This document shows positions 26,646-36,241 of a DNA stretch of 64,000 nucleotides, piece by piece. Positions within the stretch are counted from its first letter, which is position 1. Every line of letters starts with the position of its first letter. The notes below the pieces were generated by a model. That model was not told where the DNA came from and searched no databases. It saw only the letters and a list, made by a program, of their open reading frames with translations. Position numbers and translations under genes: made by a program. Source of the stretch: Bin55 sp965116055 (lineage in GTDB: Bacteria; Pseudomonadota; Gammaproteobacteria; Pseudomonadales; Azotimanducaceae); contig OZ220466.1 of assembly GCA_965116055.1 (NCBI GenBank), forward strand, positions 248,001-312,000, in the 5' to 3' direction.

Positions 26646-27611
26646 ATGAAGACAGGTGCATTTACGGGATTTGACGTGACGATTCGAGATCCTGGCATCG
26701 CTTGGATCAAATTTAATACCCCTGAACGACTCAACGGATTGACGCAACCTATCAAACGCGATCTTGTAGAGACCGTGCTACAAGCCCAAATGGACAATGC
26801 CGTGCGCGTGTTGGTGTTCACGGGCTCAGGACGGGCGTTTTGCGCTGGGGACGATATTTCTGGCCAAAACAAACCGATCGGCGGTGATGCGCTCGTCCCT
26901 CCCATACCCCCTGGACACGATACAGAAATAGGCACGTACGAAGGACTGCGGCACCTGTCACAGGCACTGAATCTGGCGATCCGGAACTGCGACAAACTTT
27001 CGATCGCTGCGATCAACGGCGTTGCGGTTCAAACCGGCATGACCTTGGCACTGGCATGCGACTTTCGCATCGCGGCTGCCGGCGTGCGGATGGGTAGCGC
27101 CACGTTACGGTTTGGACTATTACCTGACGAGGGCGGTCAGTACCTACTCGTGCAACTCATGGGAGTCGCGAAAACCATGGATTTCTTAATGCGGAAACGC
27201 ATTGTAGAAGCGGAAGAAGCCCTGGAGCTTGGTTTGGTGCACGAAGTCGTGCTAGGCAACGAACTCGAAGCACGCGCCATGACGTTCGCCGAAGAGCTCG
27301 CGAATGGGCCGCAGGTCGCGATGCGGTTCCTTAAACGCTCGATTTACAACGCTTATGAAATGTCATTCGAACAGTCATTAGATGAAATCGCCGCGAAAAC
27401 CGCCGTAACGGATCACCATCCTGATGCCAGCGAAGGCGGTACCGCATTTCGTGAAAAACGCCCGCCCAACTTTAACTCATGGCTTGGCGACGCGCGAGAA
27501 GCCCAATTGGCAGCTTTTCGTGCCAGTTATCGACGCATGTTGCGCGAAGCGCAACGCCTCAATTTGGACGAGACAAGCTTGCGCGCGCTAACTGACGAGT
27601 ATCCGCTGTAG
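26646..27611 (+). CDS. Enoyl-CoA hydratase/isomerase (crotonase) family protein
   Basis: A 321-residue crotonase-fold protein starting at the ATG at 26646; an upstream extension in the same frame overlaps the divergent gene and looks spurious. Oxyanion-hole segments are SGRAFCAGDD (near 62-71) and ALACDFRIAAAGVRMG. The acidic pair region is FGLLPDEGGQYLL. The insert GLRHLSQALNLAIRNC and the C-terminal extension are longer than in FadB-like hydratases. The CoA substrate is unknown. It could take part in fatty-acid or aromatic degradation. Confidence 0.85.
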   Translation: MKTGAFTGFDVTIRDPGIAWIKFNTPERLNGLTQPIKRDLVETVLQAQMDNAVRVLVFTGSGRAFCAGDDISGQNKPIGGDALVPPIPPGHDTEIGTYEGLRHLSQALNLAIRNCDKLSIAAINGVAVQTGMTLALACDFRIAAAGVRMGSATLRFGLLPDEGGQYLLVQLMGVAKTMDFLMRKRIVEAEEALELGLVHEVVLGNELEARAMTFAEELANGPQVAMRFLKRSIYNAYEMSFEQSLDEIAAKTAVTDHHPDASEGGTAFREKRPPNFNSWLGDAREAQLAAFRASYRRMLREAQRLNLDETSLRALTDEYPL

Positions 27612-27626
27612 ATTCAACAAACGCTA

Positions 27627-27654
27627 GCAAGTGCGGCGGTACCGCCGCACTTGC
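27627..27654. terminator. 28-bp perfect palindrome between convergent genes
   Basis: The half-site GCAAGTGCGGCGGT (27627-27640) is followed directly by its complement. It would form a GC-rich hairpin and lies between convergent enoyl-CoA hydratase and glutamine synthetase genes. It fits a bidirectional terminator, although no T-tract follows. Confidence 0.55.
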
Positions 27655-27698
27655 CTATGACTATGAGCACTACTTAGTCTCGGCTCGCGTAGATCGAC

Positions 27699-28706
27699 TT
27701 AAAGTGCCTCTTTGGTTGTTTTCACAATAGCGGACGCCACTTTATAGGGGTCTGCATTGGATGCCGGCCGTCGATCTTCCAGGCGTCCTTTCCAACCTGC
27801 CTCGAAAGTGGCGGCTGGAATGCGGATAGACGCGCCGCGGTCGTAGAGACCGTAACTGAATTGATGAATCGACTGTGTTTCATGTTGACCAGTAAGACGC
27901 TGGTCGTTATCAGCGCCGTACACCTCAATATGCCGCTGAATGTTCTCGCCAAATTTCTCGCAAATTCGCGTGAATAGATCCTCTTCGCCTTGATCGCGCA
28001 TCATGCCGTTAGAAAAATTTGCATGCATGCCTGAACCATTCCAATCCGTATCGCCTAGTGGTTTAGGGTGCCAATTGATACCGTAGCCGTACTTCTCTGC
28101 ATTGCGCTCGGCAAGATAACGCGCGATCCATGTCTCATCACCAGCCGCCTTCGCGCCTTTCGCAAATACCTGGAACTCCCATTGCCCAGCGGCAACCTCG
28201 GCGTTAATACCTTCAACGTTTAACCCGGCATCAAGACACTGGTCAAGGTGTTCCTCAACGCAAGCGCGGCCGAACGCGTTTTCCGCGCCGACCGAGCAGT
28301 AATACGGACCTTGCGGTCGGGGGAAGCCTTTGCTTGGAAAGCCTGGTGGTAACGAGGTTTTAGTGTCCCACAAAAAGTACTCTTGTTCAAACCCAAACCA
28401 AAAATCATCGTCATCGTCATCGATCGTCGCGCGACCGTTACTCTCGTGCGGCGAGCCGTCCGCGTTAAGCACTTCGGTCATGACCAAAAAACCATGACGA
28501 CGCATGGGATCCGGGAATACAGCCACTGGCTTTAACAGCAAGTCCGATGCGTTACCGTCCGCTTGTTCAGTAGAACTGCCGTCGAACGCCCACATCGGCG
28601 CCGATTCGACTGTACCATCGAAATCAGCTTCAATGCGCGTCTTAGAGCGCAGACTTTGAGTTGGCGCTTTGCCGTCAAGCCAAATGTACTCAAGTTTGCA
28701 TTTCAT
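27699..28706 (-). CDS. glnII: Glutamine synthetase type II (eukaryotic type)
   Basis: GSII joins ammonia to glutamate using ATP. The 335-residue length and sequence fit the eukaryotic-type enzyme, not the roughly 470-residue bacterial GSI. Motifs seen are YIWLDG and MWAFDGSSTEQA near the N-terminus, FGFEQEYFL (metal ligands), GINAEVAAGQWEFQ, NGSGMHANFS and the C-terminal RRPASNADPY. GSII lacks the adenylylation loop of GSI, so control by GlnE is not expected. It stands alone. GSII is known from rhizobia, actinomycetes and scattered others and is uncommon in gammaproteobacteria, which suggests transfer. Confidence 0.93.
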   Translation of the reverse strand: MKCKLEYIWLDGKAPTQSLRSKTRIEADFDGTVESAPMWAFDGSSTEQADGNASDLLLKPVAVFPDPMRRHGFLVMTEVLNADGSPHESNGRATIDDDDDDFWFGFEQEYFLWDTKTSLPPGFPSKGFPRPQGPYYCSVGAENAFGRACVEEHLDQCLDAGLNVEGINAEVAAGQWEFQVFAKGAKAAGDETWIARYLAERNAEKYGYGINWHPKPLGDTDWNGSGMHANFSNGMMRDQGEEDLFTRICEKFGENIQRHIEVYGADNDQRLTGQHETQSIHQFSYGLYDRGASIRIPAATFEAGWKGRLEDRRPASNADPYKVASAIVKTTKEAL

Positions 28707-28880
28707 AGTGAATTTGCCTCGTTAAGAAAAGAAATTGCGAACATGCGAAGTGCAGGATTGTATGCAACTTTCGTGCCACTTCCCCAATCAAATCACAATC
28801 AGGGGCTTCAACAGTAGTACGCTCAGCATTTGCGCAATCGTACCGACTTATTGCTTAAATGTTGCGCGTCGTGCATCGTT

Positions 28881-30191
28881 TCATAGCGGTCCAGTTCGAA
28901 TATCGCTTCCGTCGAATTCGGAGAATTCGTCATCATAGACGGGATCATCAAGAAAATCTTGCGTCCGGTCATATGGATCCATCTCCCAGCTGTCTCTTAT
29001 GACCGCTTGATTAACCAACGTCTTGAGTTCGCGACGGATGGGATAACTAGACGATGGCAGTAACTGCGTCATGAATACCACCACAAGCCCTTCGTCCGGT
29101 TCAATCCAGAAATAGGTACTTGCCGCACCTCCCCATCCAGCGGCACCCGGACGATCCAACACCGACGAGGCGACCGGATCCACCACGACCGAAACGCCTA
29201 ATCCAAAGCCGACGCCGTCGAAGGATGTCTCCGCGAACACCGATTGACCCATCGCTGCTAAATCGACATGGCCAGGTAAATGGTTGGCAAGCATGTAGTA
29301 GCGAGTTCGGGGAGCCAAAATCGGGGTTTCCTCTGGTTCTACTCCGTACCCAGCCAAGAAAGTTGCGAACTTGCTGTAGTCATCAATCGTGCTAACCATG
29401 CCGCCACCACCCGACAAGTAACTCGGTCGGCCATGGTAAGCCGAACTCTTAGGATCGTCTTGAAGCTGGAATCCGCCGGAGCTGCGGCTGTAGCAGGCAG
29501 CCAGTTTATTCTTGTCTTCTGGTTTGACAGAAAATCCAGTATGCGCCATGTCCAACGGCTCAAGTATGGTTTCTTCGACATACTGGTCAAGGGGTTTCCC
29601 GCTGAAATGCTGGACTAAATATCCGCAGACATCGGTTGCAACGCTATAATGCCAGCGCGCACCAGGTTGAAAGAGCAAGGGAATCTCTGCCAGGCCCTTA
29701 ATCATGTCTTCTAATGTGCGTCCGGGACCACCGCCGATTTGCTTTTCTCGATACACTGCATCAACGGGGTGGCTCTGCATAAAACCGTAAGTCAATCCCG
29801 ACGTATGTGTCAGCAAATGTTTGATGGTCATAGGTCGTTCAAGATCGCATGTTTTCAACGATGCGCCTTCACCACTCTCATAGACCTTGAGCCGCGCCCA
29901 CGCAGGAATATGTCGTTCGATCGGATCGTCAAGTTGGAACAAGCCTTGCTCGTATAACGTCAGGAGCGCGACGCTAGTAATCGGCTTTGTCATCGAATAA
30001 ATTCGATACACTGTATCGCGTCCGATCGACACCTTGCGTTCTACATCTGCAAAACCGGATGCGAAGTAATACGCTTCTTGATTATTGCGCATGACAAGAA
30101 TCGCCGCACCAGGCAGTCTGCCTTGCTTGATGTATTTTTCTATATGAGTGCCGATACGCGACAATCGGTCCTCCGACATTCCAACGATCAT
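28881..30191 (-). CDS. Beta-lactamase-family serine hydrolase (class C-like)
   Basis: A 436-residue protein of the Beta-lactamase (PF00144) superfamily. The catalytic SxxK is in YRIYSMTKPITS, the YxN-equivalent is YSVATDV, and HTSGLTYGF is also typical. Members act as esterases, D-aminopeptidases or beta-lactamases; the substrate is unknown here. I chose the start at 30191 because GGGAGGTGAG lies 9 bases upstream. A start at 30284 adds 31 residues with no ribosome site. No signal peptide is evident, so it may be cytoplasmic. Confidence 0.85.
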   Translation of the reverse strand: MIVGMSEDRLSRIGTHIEKYIKQGRLPGAAILVMRNNQEAYYFASGFADVERKVSIGRDTVYRIYSMTKPITSVALLTLYEQGLFQLDDPIERHIPAWARLKVYESGEGASLKTCDLERPMTIKHLLTHTSGLTYGFMQSHPVDAVYREKQIGGGPGRTLEDMIKGLAEIPLLFQPGARWHYSVATDVCGYLVQHFSGKPLDQYVEETILEPLDMAHTGFSVKPEDKNKLAACYSRSSGGFQLQDDPKSSAYHGRPSYLSGGGGMVSTIDDYSKFATFLAGYGVEPEETPILAPRTRYYMLANHLPGHVDLAAMGQSVFAETSFDGVGFGLGVSVVVDPVASSVLDRPGAAGWGGAASTYFWIEPDEGLVVVFMTQLLPSSSYPIRRELKTLVNQAVIRDSWEMDPYDRTQDFLDDPVYDDEFSEFDGSDIRTGPL

Positions 30192-30352
30192 GAAGAAATA
30201 CTCACCTCCCAATATATCGCACGCTCGTGGGATGAAGTACTGCAATAATTCATTACTCAGACCATCCTGCGAACGACACATCAATCACCTTTTTTGGGGT
30301 TATAGCCCTCACCTTCTACCTTTCAGTCACTGGCAGCTTTGCACGTAATTCA

Positions 30353-31300
30353 ATGCGGATAGGTTTCGCTGGCACACCCACGTTTGCCTCCGTGATTTTA
30401 GATGCACTCCTTGCGTCGAAACACCGTGTTGACCTGGTGCTTACCCAACCGGCTCAACCTGCAGGGCGCGGGCACAATATGCAACGTAGTCCGGTCGAGA
30501 CGCTAGGCCTGGCAAATGGATTGCAGGTTCTCACTCCTACACGGCTGCGAACCGTTGAGGACTCACTTCGATCCTTGGACGTGTTGGTAGTCGCCGCGTA
30601 TGGCAAGATCGTACCCAAAAGGATACTCACCGCACCTCGTTACGGTTGCGTGAACGTACATGCGTCGTTGTTACCACGCTGGCGAGGCGCTTCGCCGATT
30701 GAACACGCCATCCTGCATGGCGATCACGAAACCGGCGTGACCATCATGCAAATGTCGTCGCGCTTGGACGCTGGTCCGATGATTCGGGCCGCACGATTGC
30801 CACTCACCGCATCCAGCACGACGGCATCACTCACCGATCAGCTCGCCAAACTAGGAGGCATCGAAATCGTACGAGCACTCAACGATGCCGAAGAGATGGG
30901 CTTTCAGCACACACGAATTCAATGCGAATCCGACGCCACCTACGCACCGAAACTAACTTCGGACGCCGCTCAAATTGATTGGCGCGCAAACGCTGTGCAG
31001 GTCGAACGTCATGTTCGCGCATTTCACGGACGAGGGATGGCGTTCACAACGCTTCGTCAAGACGGCCGAAGCGTACGCATCCGTGTGCTTGAAGCTGCCG
31101 TGGATATAGGCACAGGCGAACCGGGTGAGACGATAGCAATACGACCTTATCCCAAGATCGCGTGTGGCAAGAACACGTTAGATTTACACACCGTGCAACT
31201 CAATATCGGCAAAGGTCGCCCGATGTCCGGAGCGGATGCCGTTAACGGTTACCCTGACTTGTGGCGCATTGGCATGCATTTCGATCTGCCCGAGAGGTAA
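30353..31300 (+). CDS. fmt: Methionyl-tRNA formyltransferase
   Basis: Fmt formylates initiator Met-tRNA using 10-formyltetrahydrofolate. The 315-residue protein shows RIGFAGTPTFASVILDAL, the AGRGHNMQRSPVE loop, and the catalytic VNVHASLLPRWRGASPI with Asn, His and downstream Asp (SSRLDAGPMI). Peptide deformylase (def), which usually precedes fmt, is absent here. An unrelated serine hydrolase is divergently transcribed instead. It is followed 4 bases later by rsmB. Confidence 0.96.
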   Translation: MRIGFAGTPTFASVILDALLASKHRVDLVLTQPAQPAGRGHNMQRSPVETLGLANGLQVLTPTRLRTVEDSLRSLDVLVVAAYGKIVPKRILTAPRYGCVNVHASLLPRWRGASPIEHAILHGDHETGVTIMQMSSRLDAGPMIRAARLPLTASSTTASLTDQLAKLGGIEIVRALNDAEEMGFQHTRIQCESDATYAPKLTSDAAQIDWRANAVQVERHVRAFHGRGMAFTTLRQDGRSVRIRVLEAAVDIGTGEPGETIAIRPYPKIACGKNTLDLHTVQLNIGKGRPMSGADAVNGYPDLWRIGMHFDLPER

Positions 31301-31304
31301 GGCG

Positions 31305-32591
31305 ATGCGCAACGACGATATCCGCCATGCCGCTCGGTTATTGATTCGCGTCCTGCGAGGAGAGCAGCTTGAAACGGCTGTGGAAGTCGCGGGTGCGAGC
31401 CTCGCCTCGCCCCGCATTCGAGCCTGGGTCTACGGCGTATGCCGGCACTACTTCTCGCTTGCGGAGCAACTATCGAATGTGTGCCTCACACCGTTGCACA
31501 AACTCAACCGCGAAGTGCTGGCTGTACTTTTATTAGGCGTCTTCCAACTCATGCATACGAGCGCGAAACGGCATGCAGTTGTATCCGAATCTGTGTCCGC
31601 GATCAAACGTCTTCACAAACAATCGGCCGCGGCATTGATTAATGCGGTGCTCAGAAAGGTCGATAAAACCTACAAACCGAGTACGTTAAGCGGCAAGACC
31701 GAATTGCCAAATTGGTTCATTAAGGCGTTGCAAGACGCATACGGCGAGTCGATCATCCGTAACCAATATCGTGCACTCAATAGCAGAATGCCCCAATGTT
31801 TGCGCGTCAATCGACGGAAGATCTCGCCAAACGAATTCCTCAAAACGCTTCAAAAGCACGGCATCGGTTGTAGAACCTTAGGTGGACAGGAAACCATATG
31901 CCTGTGCAAACCGCAGCCTTCAACCACGATCCCGGGCTACGCGGAAGGGTGGTTTAGCGTTCAGGACGCAAACGCACAGATCCCCGTACATCACCTGGAC
32001 ATAAAACCCGGATTTCGAGTGTTGGATGCCTGCGCTGCACCTGGAAATAAAGCATTTCAGCTGTTGGAACATGACATCCAACTTACGGCACTGGACATCA
32101 ACCCTTCGCGTCGTACTTGGAGCGAAACCGAAGGACGGCGTCTAGGCTTGCCGCTGTCGATTATCCAAGGTGATGCAAAAACGCAGGCGTGGTGGGATGG
32201 CAAGCCGTTCGACCGTATTCTTGTGGATGCCCCTTGTTCTGCGACAGGTACCATCGGCAGACACCCGGACGTCAAGCTGCACCGCACGATGCAGCAACTA
32301 CCCGAACTCCAATGCCGCCAGTCGCAATTGCTACGCAATCTATGGGAAACGCTTGCCGTTGACGGCATCCTTGTCTACTGCACCTGTTCTTTGTTGCCGC
32401 ACGAGAATGATCAAGCTGTTGACGCGTTGCGCGATGCGAAAAACGATGTCGTAGTTGAATCGCTCGATCTTGAACCATCTATACGGCCGCTGATATTGCC
32501 TCAACGCTTCGGGATTCAAATCTTTCCTGACCCTGATTGGGGAGACGGCTTCTATATCGCCAAACTGCGAAAACGGGCAGGATCCTCATGA
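31305..32591 (+). CDS. rsmB: 16S rRNA (cytosine-C5)-methyltransferase RsmB
   Basis: RsmB methylates C967 of 16S rRNA. The 428 residues comprise an N-terminal NusB-like helical domain (about 1-140) and a Rossmann methyltransferase with LDACAAPGNKAFQLLE. Motif IV is DAPCSATGTIGRHPDV, and the catalytic cysteine motif is VYCTCSLLPHEN. The start at 31305 has GAGAGGTAAG just upstream. A longer frame from 31236 would run inside fmt. Its stop overlaps the trkA start (ATGA). Confidence 0.95.
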   Translation: MRNDDIRHAARLLIRVLRGEQLETAVEVAGASLASPRIRAWVYGVCRHYFSLAEQLSNVCLTPLHKLNREVLAVLLLGVFQLMHTSAKRHAVVSESVSAIKRLHKQSAAALINAVLRKVDKTYKPSTLSGKTELPNWFIKALQDAYGESIIRNQYRALNSRMPQCLRVNRRKISPNEFLKTLQKHGIGCRTLGGQETICLCKPQPSTTIPGYAEGWFSVQDANAQIPVHHLDIKPGFRVLDACAAPGNKAFQLLEHDIQLTALDINPSRRTWSETEGRRLGLPLSIIQGDAKTQAWWDGKPFDRILVDAPCSATGTIGRHPDVKLHRTMQQLPELQCRQSQLLRNLWETLAVDGILVYCTCSLLPHENDQAVDALRDAKNDVVVESLDLEPSIRPLILPQRFGIQIFPDPDWGDGFYIAKLRKRAGSS

Positions 32592-34009
32592 ACGTGCTGA
32601 TTCTCGGCGCTGGACAAGTTGGACGTACGGTGCTCGGGTCGCTATCCGATGACGAAAACATGAACCTGACGGTGGTCGATACCGACGATAAGGCACTTGA
32701 AGACGCACGTACTTTCCATTCGTGTCGAACGCTGGTTGGCCATGCATCCAGCCCCGATGTGCTTCGCGAAGCAGGAATTGAAGACTGCGATGTGATCGTC
32801 GCGGTGACGGCAAGCGATGAAGTCAATCTCATCGCCTGTCAAGTGGCTCTAACACTCCACGACACGCCGCTGCGCATCGCCCGAATCCGCAATCTTGCCT
32901 ATCTTCGTGGCCAACACACCGATCTGTTTTCCGTGGACGGCATCCCCGTGGACCAACCGATCAGTCCAGAACTAACGGTTGTTGACCACTTAAAGAATTT
33001 GATCGAATTTCAAGGCGCCGTCTATGTAACGGAATTCGCCGATGAGAAGACAGTCATGACCAGTACGCGCATTTTGCCCGAAAGCAGGATGGTGGGCGTA
33101 CACGTACGCGAGTTCGCGGCGGTGAGCAATCGCCGCGCCGAATTGGTAGGACTGATGCGCAACGGCAAGATGATTGAACCGCTTGGCGACGAGATCATTG
33201 CAGCCGGCGATCTCGCTTTCATCTTAGGCCGGAAGCGCGAAATGCGGAAGTTGTCGAGAGATGTCAACGGTATCCTGAAACCGTATCGTCACATCGTGCT
33301 CGGTGGCGGGGGCAATATCGGGCTGCGTCTCGCAAAGGACATTCAAGCATTGTCACTAGGCCACAACGTCAAAATCATTGAAGCGAATCCAGCTCGTGCC
33401 GAGCAACTGGCAACCGAACTTGCATCGTCCAACAAACTAACCGTGTTGGTAGGCGACGCGGCAAACGAAGCTTTTCTACGCGCCAACGACATTAACGACG
33501 CCGATTTGTTCTGCGCCGTAACCAACGACGACCTGGTCAACACGATTGCTTCGTTAACTGCTAAACGCTTAAACGTTAAAACAGTCTTTACGCTCGTTCA
33601 GCACGTGCATTACTTGGAATCCCTTGTGCAAGCGGGCATTGACATACCAATCTCGCCACAACAAACCACTGCAAACACTATTCAACGCTTGATACACGAG
33701 AAAACCTTGTCGGTCTACCGTCACTTGCCGCAATTCAATCTGGATCTATTCGAACTGAAAGTTCAAGGCAATGAGGAAACCAGTCGCGTTACCGGTAAAA
33801 CCATGGCCCAACTGAAGTTGCCCAAGGGCGTGTATCTCGCATGCCTTGTGCGCGGTGTCGACGAGACCTTGACTACGCTACATCCCGTGCATGCTGACCC
33901 CAATATGACGCTTGCCGAGGGCGATCGCGTCATATTGATCAGCGACAATCACGCGGGCATGACACGCGTTGAGCACCTTTTCCGCGCGAAGCCCTTCAAG
34001 CTCTTCTAA
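32588..34009 (+). CDS. trkA: Trk potassium uptake regulatory subunit TrkA
   Basis: TrkA is the cytoplasmic NAD-binding gate of the Trk potassium channel. The 473 residues contain two RCK-N Rossmann units, ILGAGQVGRTVLGSL at residues 5-19 and HIVLGGGGNIGLRLAKDI near 237. Each is followed by an RCK-C domain. The start overlaps the rsmB stop, and the stop overlaps the trkH start (TAATG), so the three are translated together. Confidence 0.96.
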   Translation: MNVLILGAGQVGRTVLGSLSDDENMNLTVVDTDDKALEDARTFHSCRTLVGHASSPDVLREAGIEDCDVIVAVTASDEVNLIACQVALTLHDTPLRIARIRNLAYLRGQHTDLFSVDGIPVDQPISPELTVVDHLKNLIEFQGAVYVTEFADEKTVMTSTRILPESRMVGVHVREFAAVSNRRAELVGLMRNGKMIEPLGDEIIAAGDLAFILGRKREMRKLSRDVNGILKPYRHIVLGGGGNIGLRLAKDIQALSLGHNVKIIEANPARAEQLATELASSNKLTVLVGDAANEAFLRANDINDADLFCAVTNDDLVNTIASLTAKRLNVKTVFTLVQHVHYLESLVQAGIDIPISPQQTTANTIQRLIHEKTLSVYRHLPQFNLDLFELKVQGNEETSRVTGKTMAQLKLPKGVYLACLVRGVDETLTTLHPVHADPNMTLAEGDRVILISDNHAGMTRVEHLFRAKPFKLF

Positions 34010-35463
34010 TGAACTACGCGGCCATCGGCAGCGTATTCGCCGTGTTGTTGATCATCAGCGGCGGTCCCTTCCTAGCAAGCGCCGGCGTGGGTTTCATATA
34101 CGGCGAAGCGGTCGCGCCAGTTTTCGCGCAACTCGCCTTACTCTGCGTGCTGGTCGGCAGCGCGTTGTATGCGGCATTGCGGCACTTCGATCAAACGATC
34201 CGGGTGCGCGAAGGGTTTTTCATCACCACCCTGACCTACGTGTTCATGGGACTGCTAGGAACCTTGCCGTTTCTCGCAAATACAGAACATATTCCCATTG
34301 ATTTCACCGACGCAGCCTTCGAATCTTTTTCCGGCCTAACGACTACCGGTGCGACAGTGTTAGTCGGTTTGGAAGAATTACCGCGTGCCATTCTGTTTTA
34401 TCGAGCCATCTTACAGTGGTTTGGTGGCATGGGGATCATCGTGTTGGCAGTGGCGATTTTGCCAACATTGGGCATCGGCGGGATGCAGTTGTATCGCGCA
34501 GAGGCACCTGGGACGATTGCTGACACGAGTCTCAAACCACGTATCGCGGAAGCCGCTAAATCGCTCTGGCTACTTTATCTGTCGCTGACTGCATTGTGCT
34601 GTGCAGCCTACTGGCTGGCTGGCATGTCTGCGTTTGATGCCGTCTGTCACGCGTTCACGACCGTCGCCATCGGTGGTTTTTCCAATTACGATACGAGCAT
34701 TGGATTCTTTAACGAACCCCTGATCGAAATGGTTGCTATTGCGTTCATGCTGCTTGCCGGTATGAATTTTGCCCTGCATTATCGAGCGATTTTTGGCGCC
34801 TTCAACCTGCGTGAGTACGTGCGCGACCCCGAGACGCGCTTTTTCGTCGTATTTATCGCGGTTTTAACGGCCCTGGTAACCTGGCGCTTAGCGGTTACGG
34901 CAGATACAGCCGATATGCCCTTCCGGCTCGCTATTTTTCAGACAGTTTCATTCGCCACAACGACCGGTTACACGACGACAAGCGTTGATATGTGGCCCTT
35001 GTTTTGCCCCGTATTGCTGGTGCTGGCATCCTTTCTTGGCGGTTGCGTGGGATCCACAGCAGGCGGCATGAAAATTTATCGCGTGCTTGTGGTCACGCAA
35101 CAAGCCGTACGAGAAGTGCGTCGTTTGATCCTGCCTAACGGCGTGTTTTCAGTGAAGCTAGGCTCAGCAACCGTCAGTGACCGGGTCATTGAAGCCGTAT
35201 GGGGATTCGTGACCATGTATGTGCTTCTATTCGTATGTTTGTTGACGGGTGTCTTGCTTGTATCCGAGTTGGACATCAAGAGCGCGTTTTCGGCTGTCGC
35301 GGCTTGTCTTAACAATCTTGGGCCTGGTTTGGGCGAGGTTGCGGCACATTACGCGACCCTGAATGCACCAACCAAGTGGTTGCTCATCGTTGCCATGGTG
35401 TTGGGTCGACTGGAGATCTTTACTTTACTGGTTCTACTGGCACCGAGGTATTGGCAACGCTAA
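34009..35463 (+). CDS. trkH: Trk potassium transporter membrane subunit TrkH
   Basis: TrkH forms the K+-selective pore. The 484-residue protein has four pseudo-repeats. Filter-loop glycines are seen in SGLTTTGATVL, TTVAIGGFSNYD, SFATTTGYTTTSVD and CLNNLGPGLGEV. The linker GSTAGGMKIYRVLV is also characteristic. It is encoded with its partner TrkA. The downstream acyltransferase frame begins inside its last codons. Confidence 0.96.
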   Translation: MNYAAIGSVFAVLLIISGGPFLASAGVGFIYGEAVAPVFAQLALLCVLVGSALYAALRHFDQTIRVREGFFITTLTYVFMGLLGTLPFLANTEHIPIDFTDAAFESFSGLTTTGATVLVGLEELPRAILFYRAILQWFGGMGIIVLAVAILPTLGIGGMQLYRAEAPGTIADTSLKPRIAEAAKSLWLLYLSLTALCCAAYWLAGMSAFDAVCHAFTTVAIGGFSNYDTSIGFFNEPLIEMVAIAFMLLAGMNFALHYRAIFGAFNLREYVRDPETRFFVVFIAVLTALVTWRLAVTADTADMPFRLAIFQTVSFATTTGYTTTSVDMWPLFCPVLLVLASFLGGCVGSTAGGMKIYRVLVVTQQAVREVRRLILPNGVFSVKLGSATVSDRVIEAVWGFVTMYVLLFVCLLTGVLLVSELDIKSAFSAVAACLNNLGPGLGEVAAHYATLNAPTKWLLIVAMVLGRLEIFTLLVLLAPRYWQR

Positions 35464-36203
35464 CTCAATTCAAGCCTGTGTTATGGGTTCGCTCGTTGTT
35501 GTTCTATACCGGCTATGTGCTTTCAACCGCACTGTGGGGTACCAGCCTTACGCTCATCGCGCAATTTTTACCTAGTCGCCTACGCTTTAAAGCTGTTATT
35601 CCACCTTGGGTAGGTTTCGTGATATGGTGGTTGAAGATCACCTGTGGCATACGCGTTGAAGTGCAGGGACGAGAACACCTAGGAAAAGATGCTGGTATTT
35701 TGTTCATAAAGCATATGAGCACATGGGATGCGCTGTATTCGCAATTGCTGGTTAGCCCGCAAACGACGATTATCAAACGCAAACTGCTATGGATTCCATG
35801 TTTCGGTTGGGCATTTTGGGTCACCGACCCCATATCTATTGACCGTGAACTCCGCATGTCCGCACTACGCTATATCGTTGCGGAAGGATGTAAACGATTA
35901 GCCAAAGGCATCTGGGTCACGCTGTTCCCTGAAGGCACGAGGGTCGCCCCTGGTGAAGTCGGTAACTTTCAGCGGGGCGGGGCGATGTTGGCCGAGCGAA
36001 GCCGGGTAAAGATTTACTTTGTGGCGCACAACGGCGGTCGCTTTTGGCGTCACAAGTCCTTTATAAAGTATCCGGGCACTATCCGGCTTTGTATTTCGCC
36101 GCCCCAGGAAGTAGGCAATCGTTCGGCCAAAGAATTCAACGCATATGCTGAAGACTGGATGCGGGAACAAATGGCGAAGCTTGATCCACCCTGTGGCACC
36201 TAG
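35451..36203 (+). CDS. plsC: 1-acyl-sn-glycerol-3-phosphate acyltransferase (PlsC-like)
   Basis: PlsC acylates lysophosphatidic acid to phosphatidic acid at the inner membrane. The catalytic HX4D is in IKHMSTWDALYS. The acyl-site motif is LFPEGTRVAPGE, and the first 30 residues form a membrane anchor. The start is uncertain: TTG 35451 overlaps trkH by 13 bases, and GTG 35478 is an alternative. The stop TAG (36201-36203) is made by the first bases of an IS-like inverted repeat, so the natural C-terminus may have been replaced. Confidence 0.8.
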   Translation: MATLTQFKPVLWVRSLLFYTGYVLSTALWGTSLTLIAQFLPSRLRFKAVIPPWVGFVIWWLKITCGIRVEVQGREHLGKDAGILFIKHMSTWDALYSQLLVSPQTTIIKRKLLWIPCFGWAFWVTDPISIDRELRMSALRYIVAEGCKRLAKGIWVTLFPEGTRVAPGEVGNFQRGGAMLAERSRVKIYFVAHNGGRFWRHKSFIKYPGTIRLCISPPQEVGNRSAKEFNAYAEDWMREQMAKLDPPCGT

Positions 36204-36218
36204 GAGCCTGCACCATAG
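36200..36218 (+). repeat. IS-like terminal repeat at the plsC stop
   Basis: CTAGGAGCCTGCACCATAG matches 14 of 19 positions of the left end of an element at 62258 (all differences are transitions). A similar word, CTAGGAGCATG, occurs at 36761. It directly precedes a transposase remnant. Confidence 0.5.
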
Positions 36219-36241
36219 GATTCAAATAAGTTATAATAATT

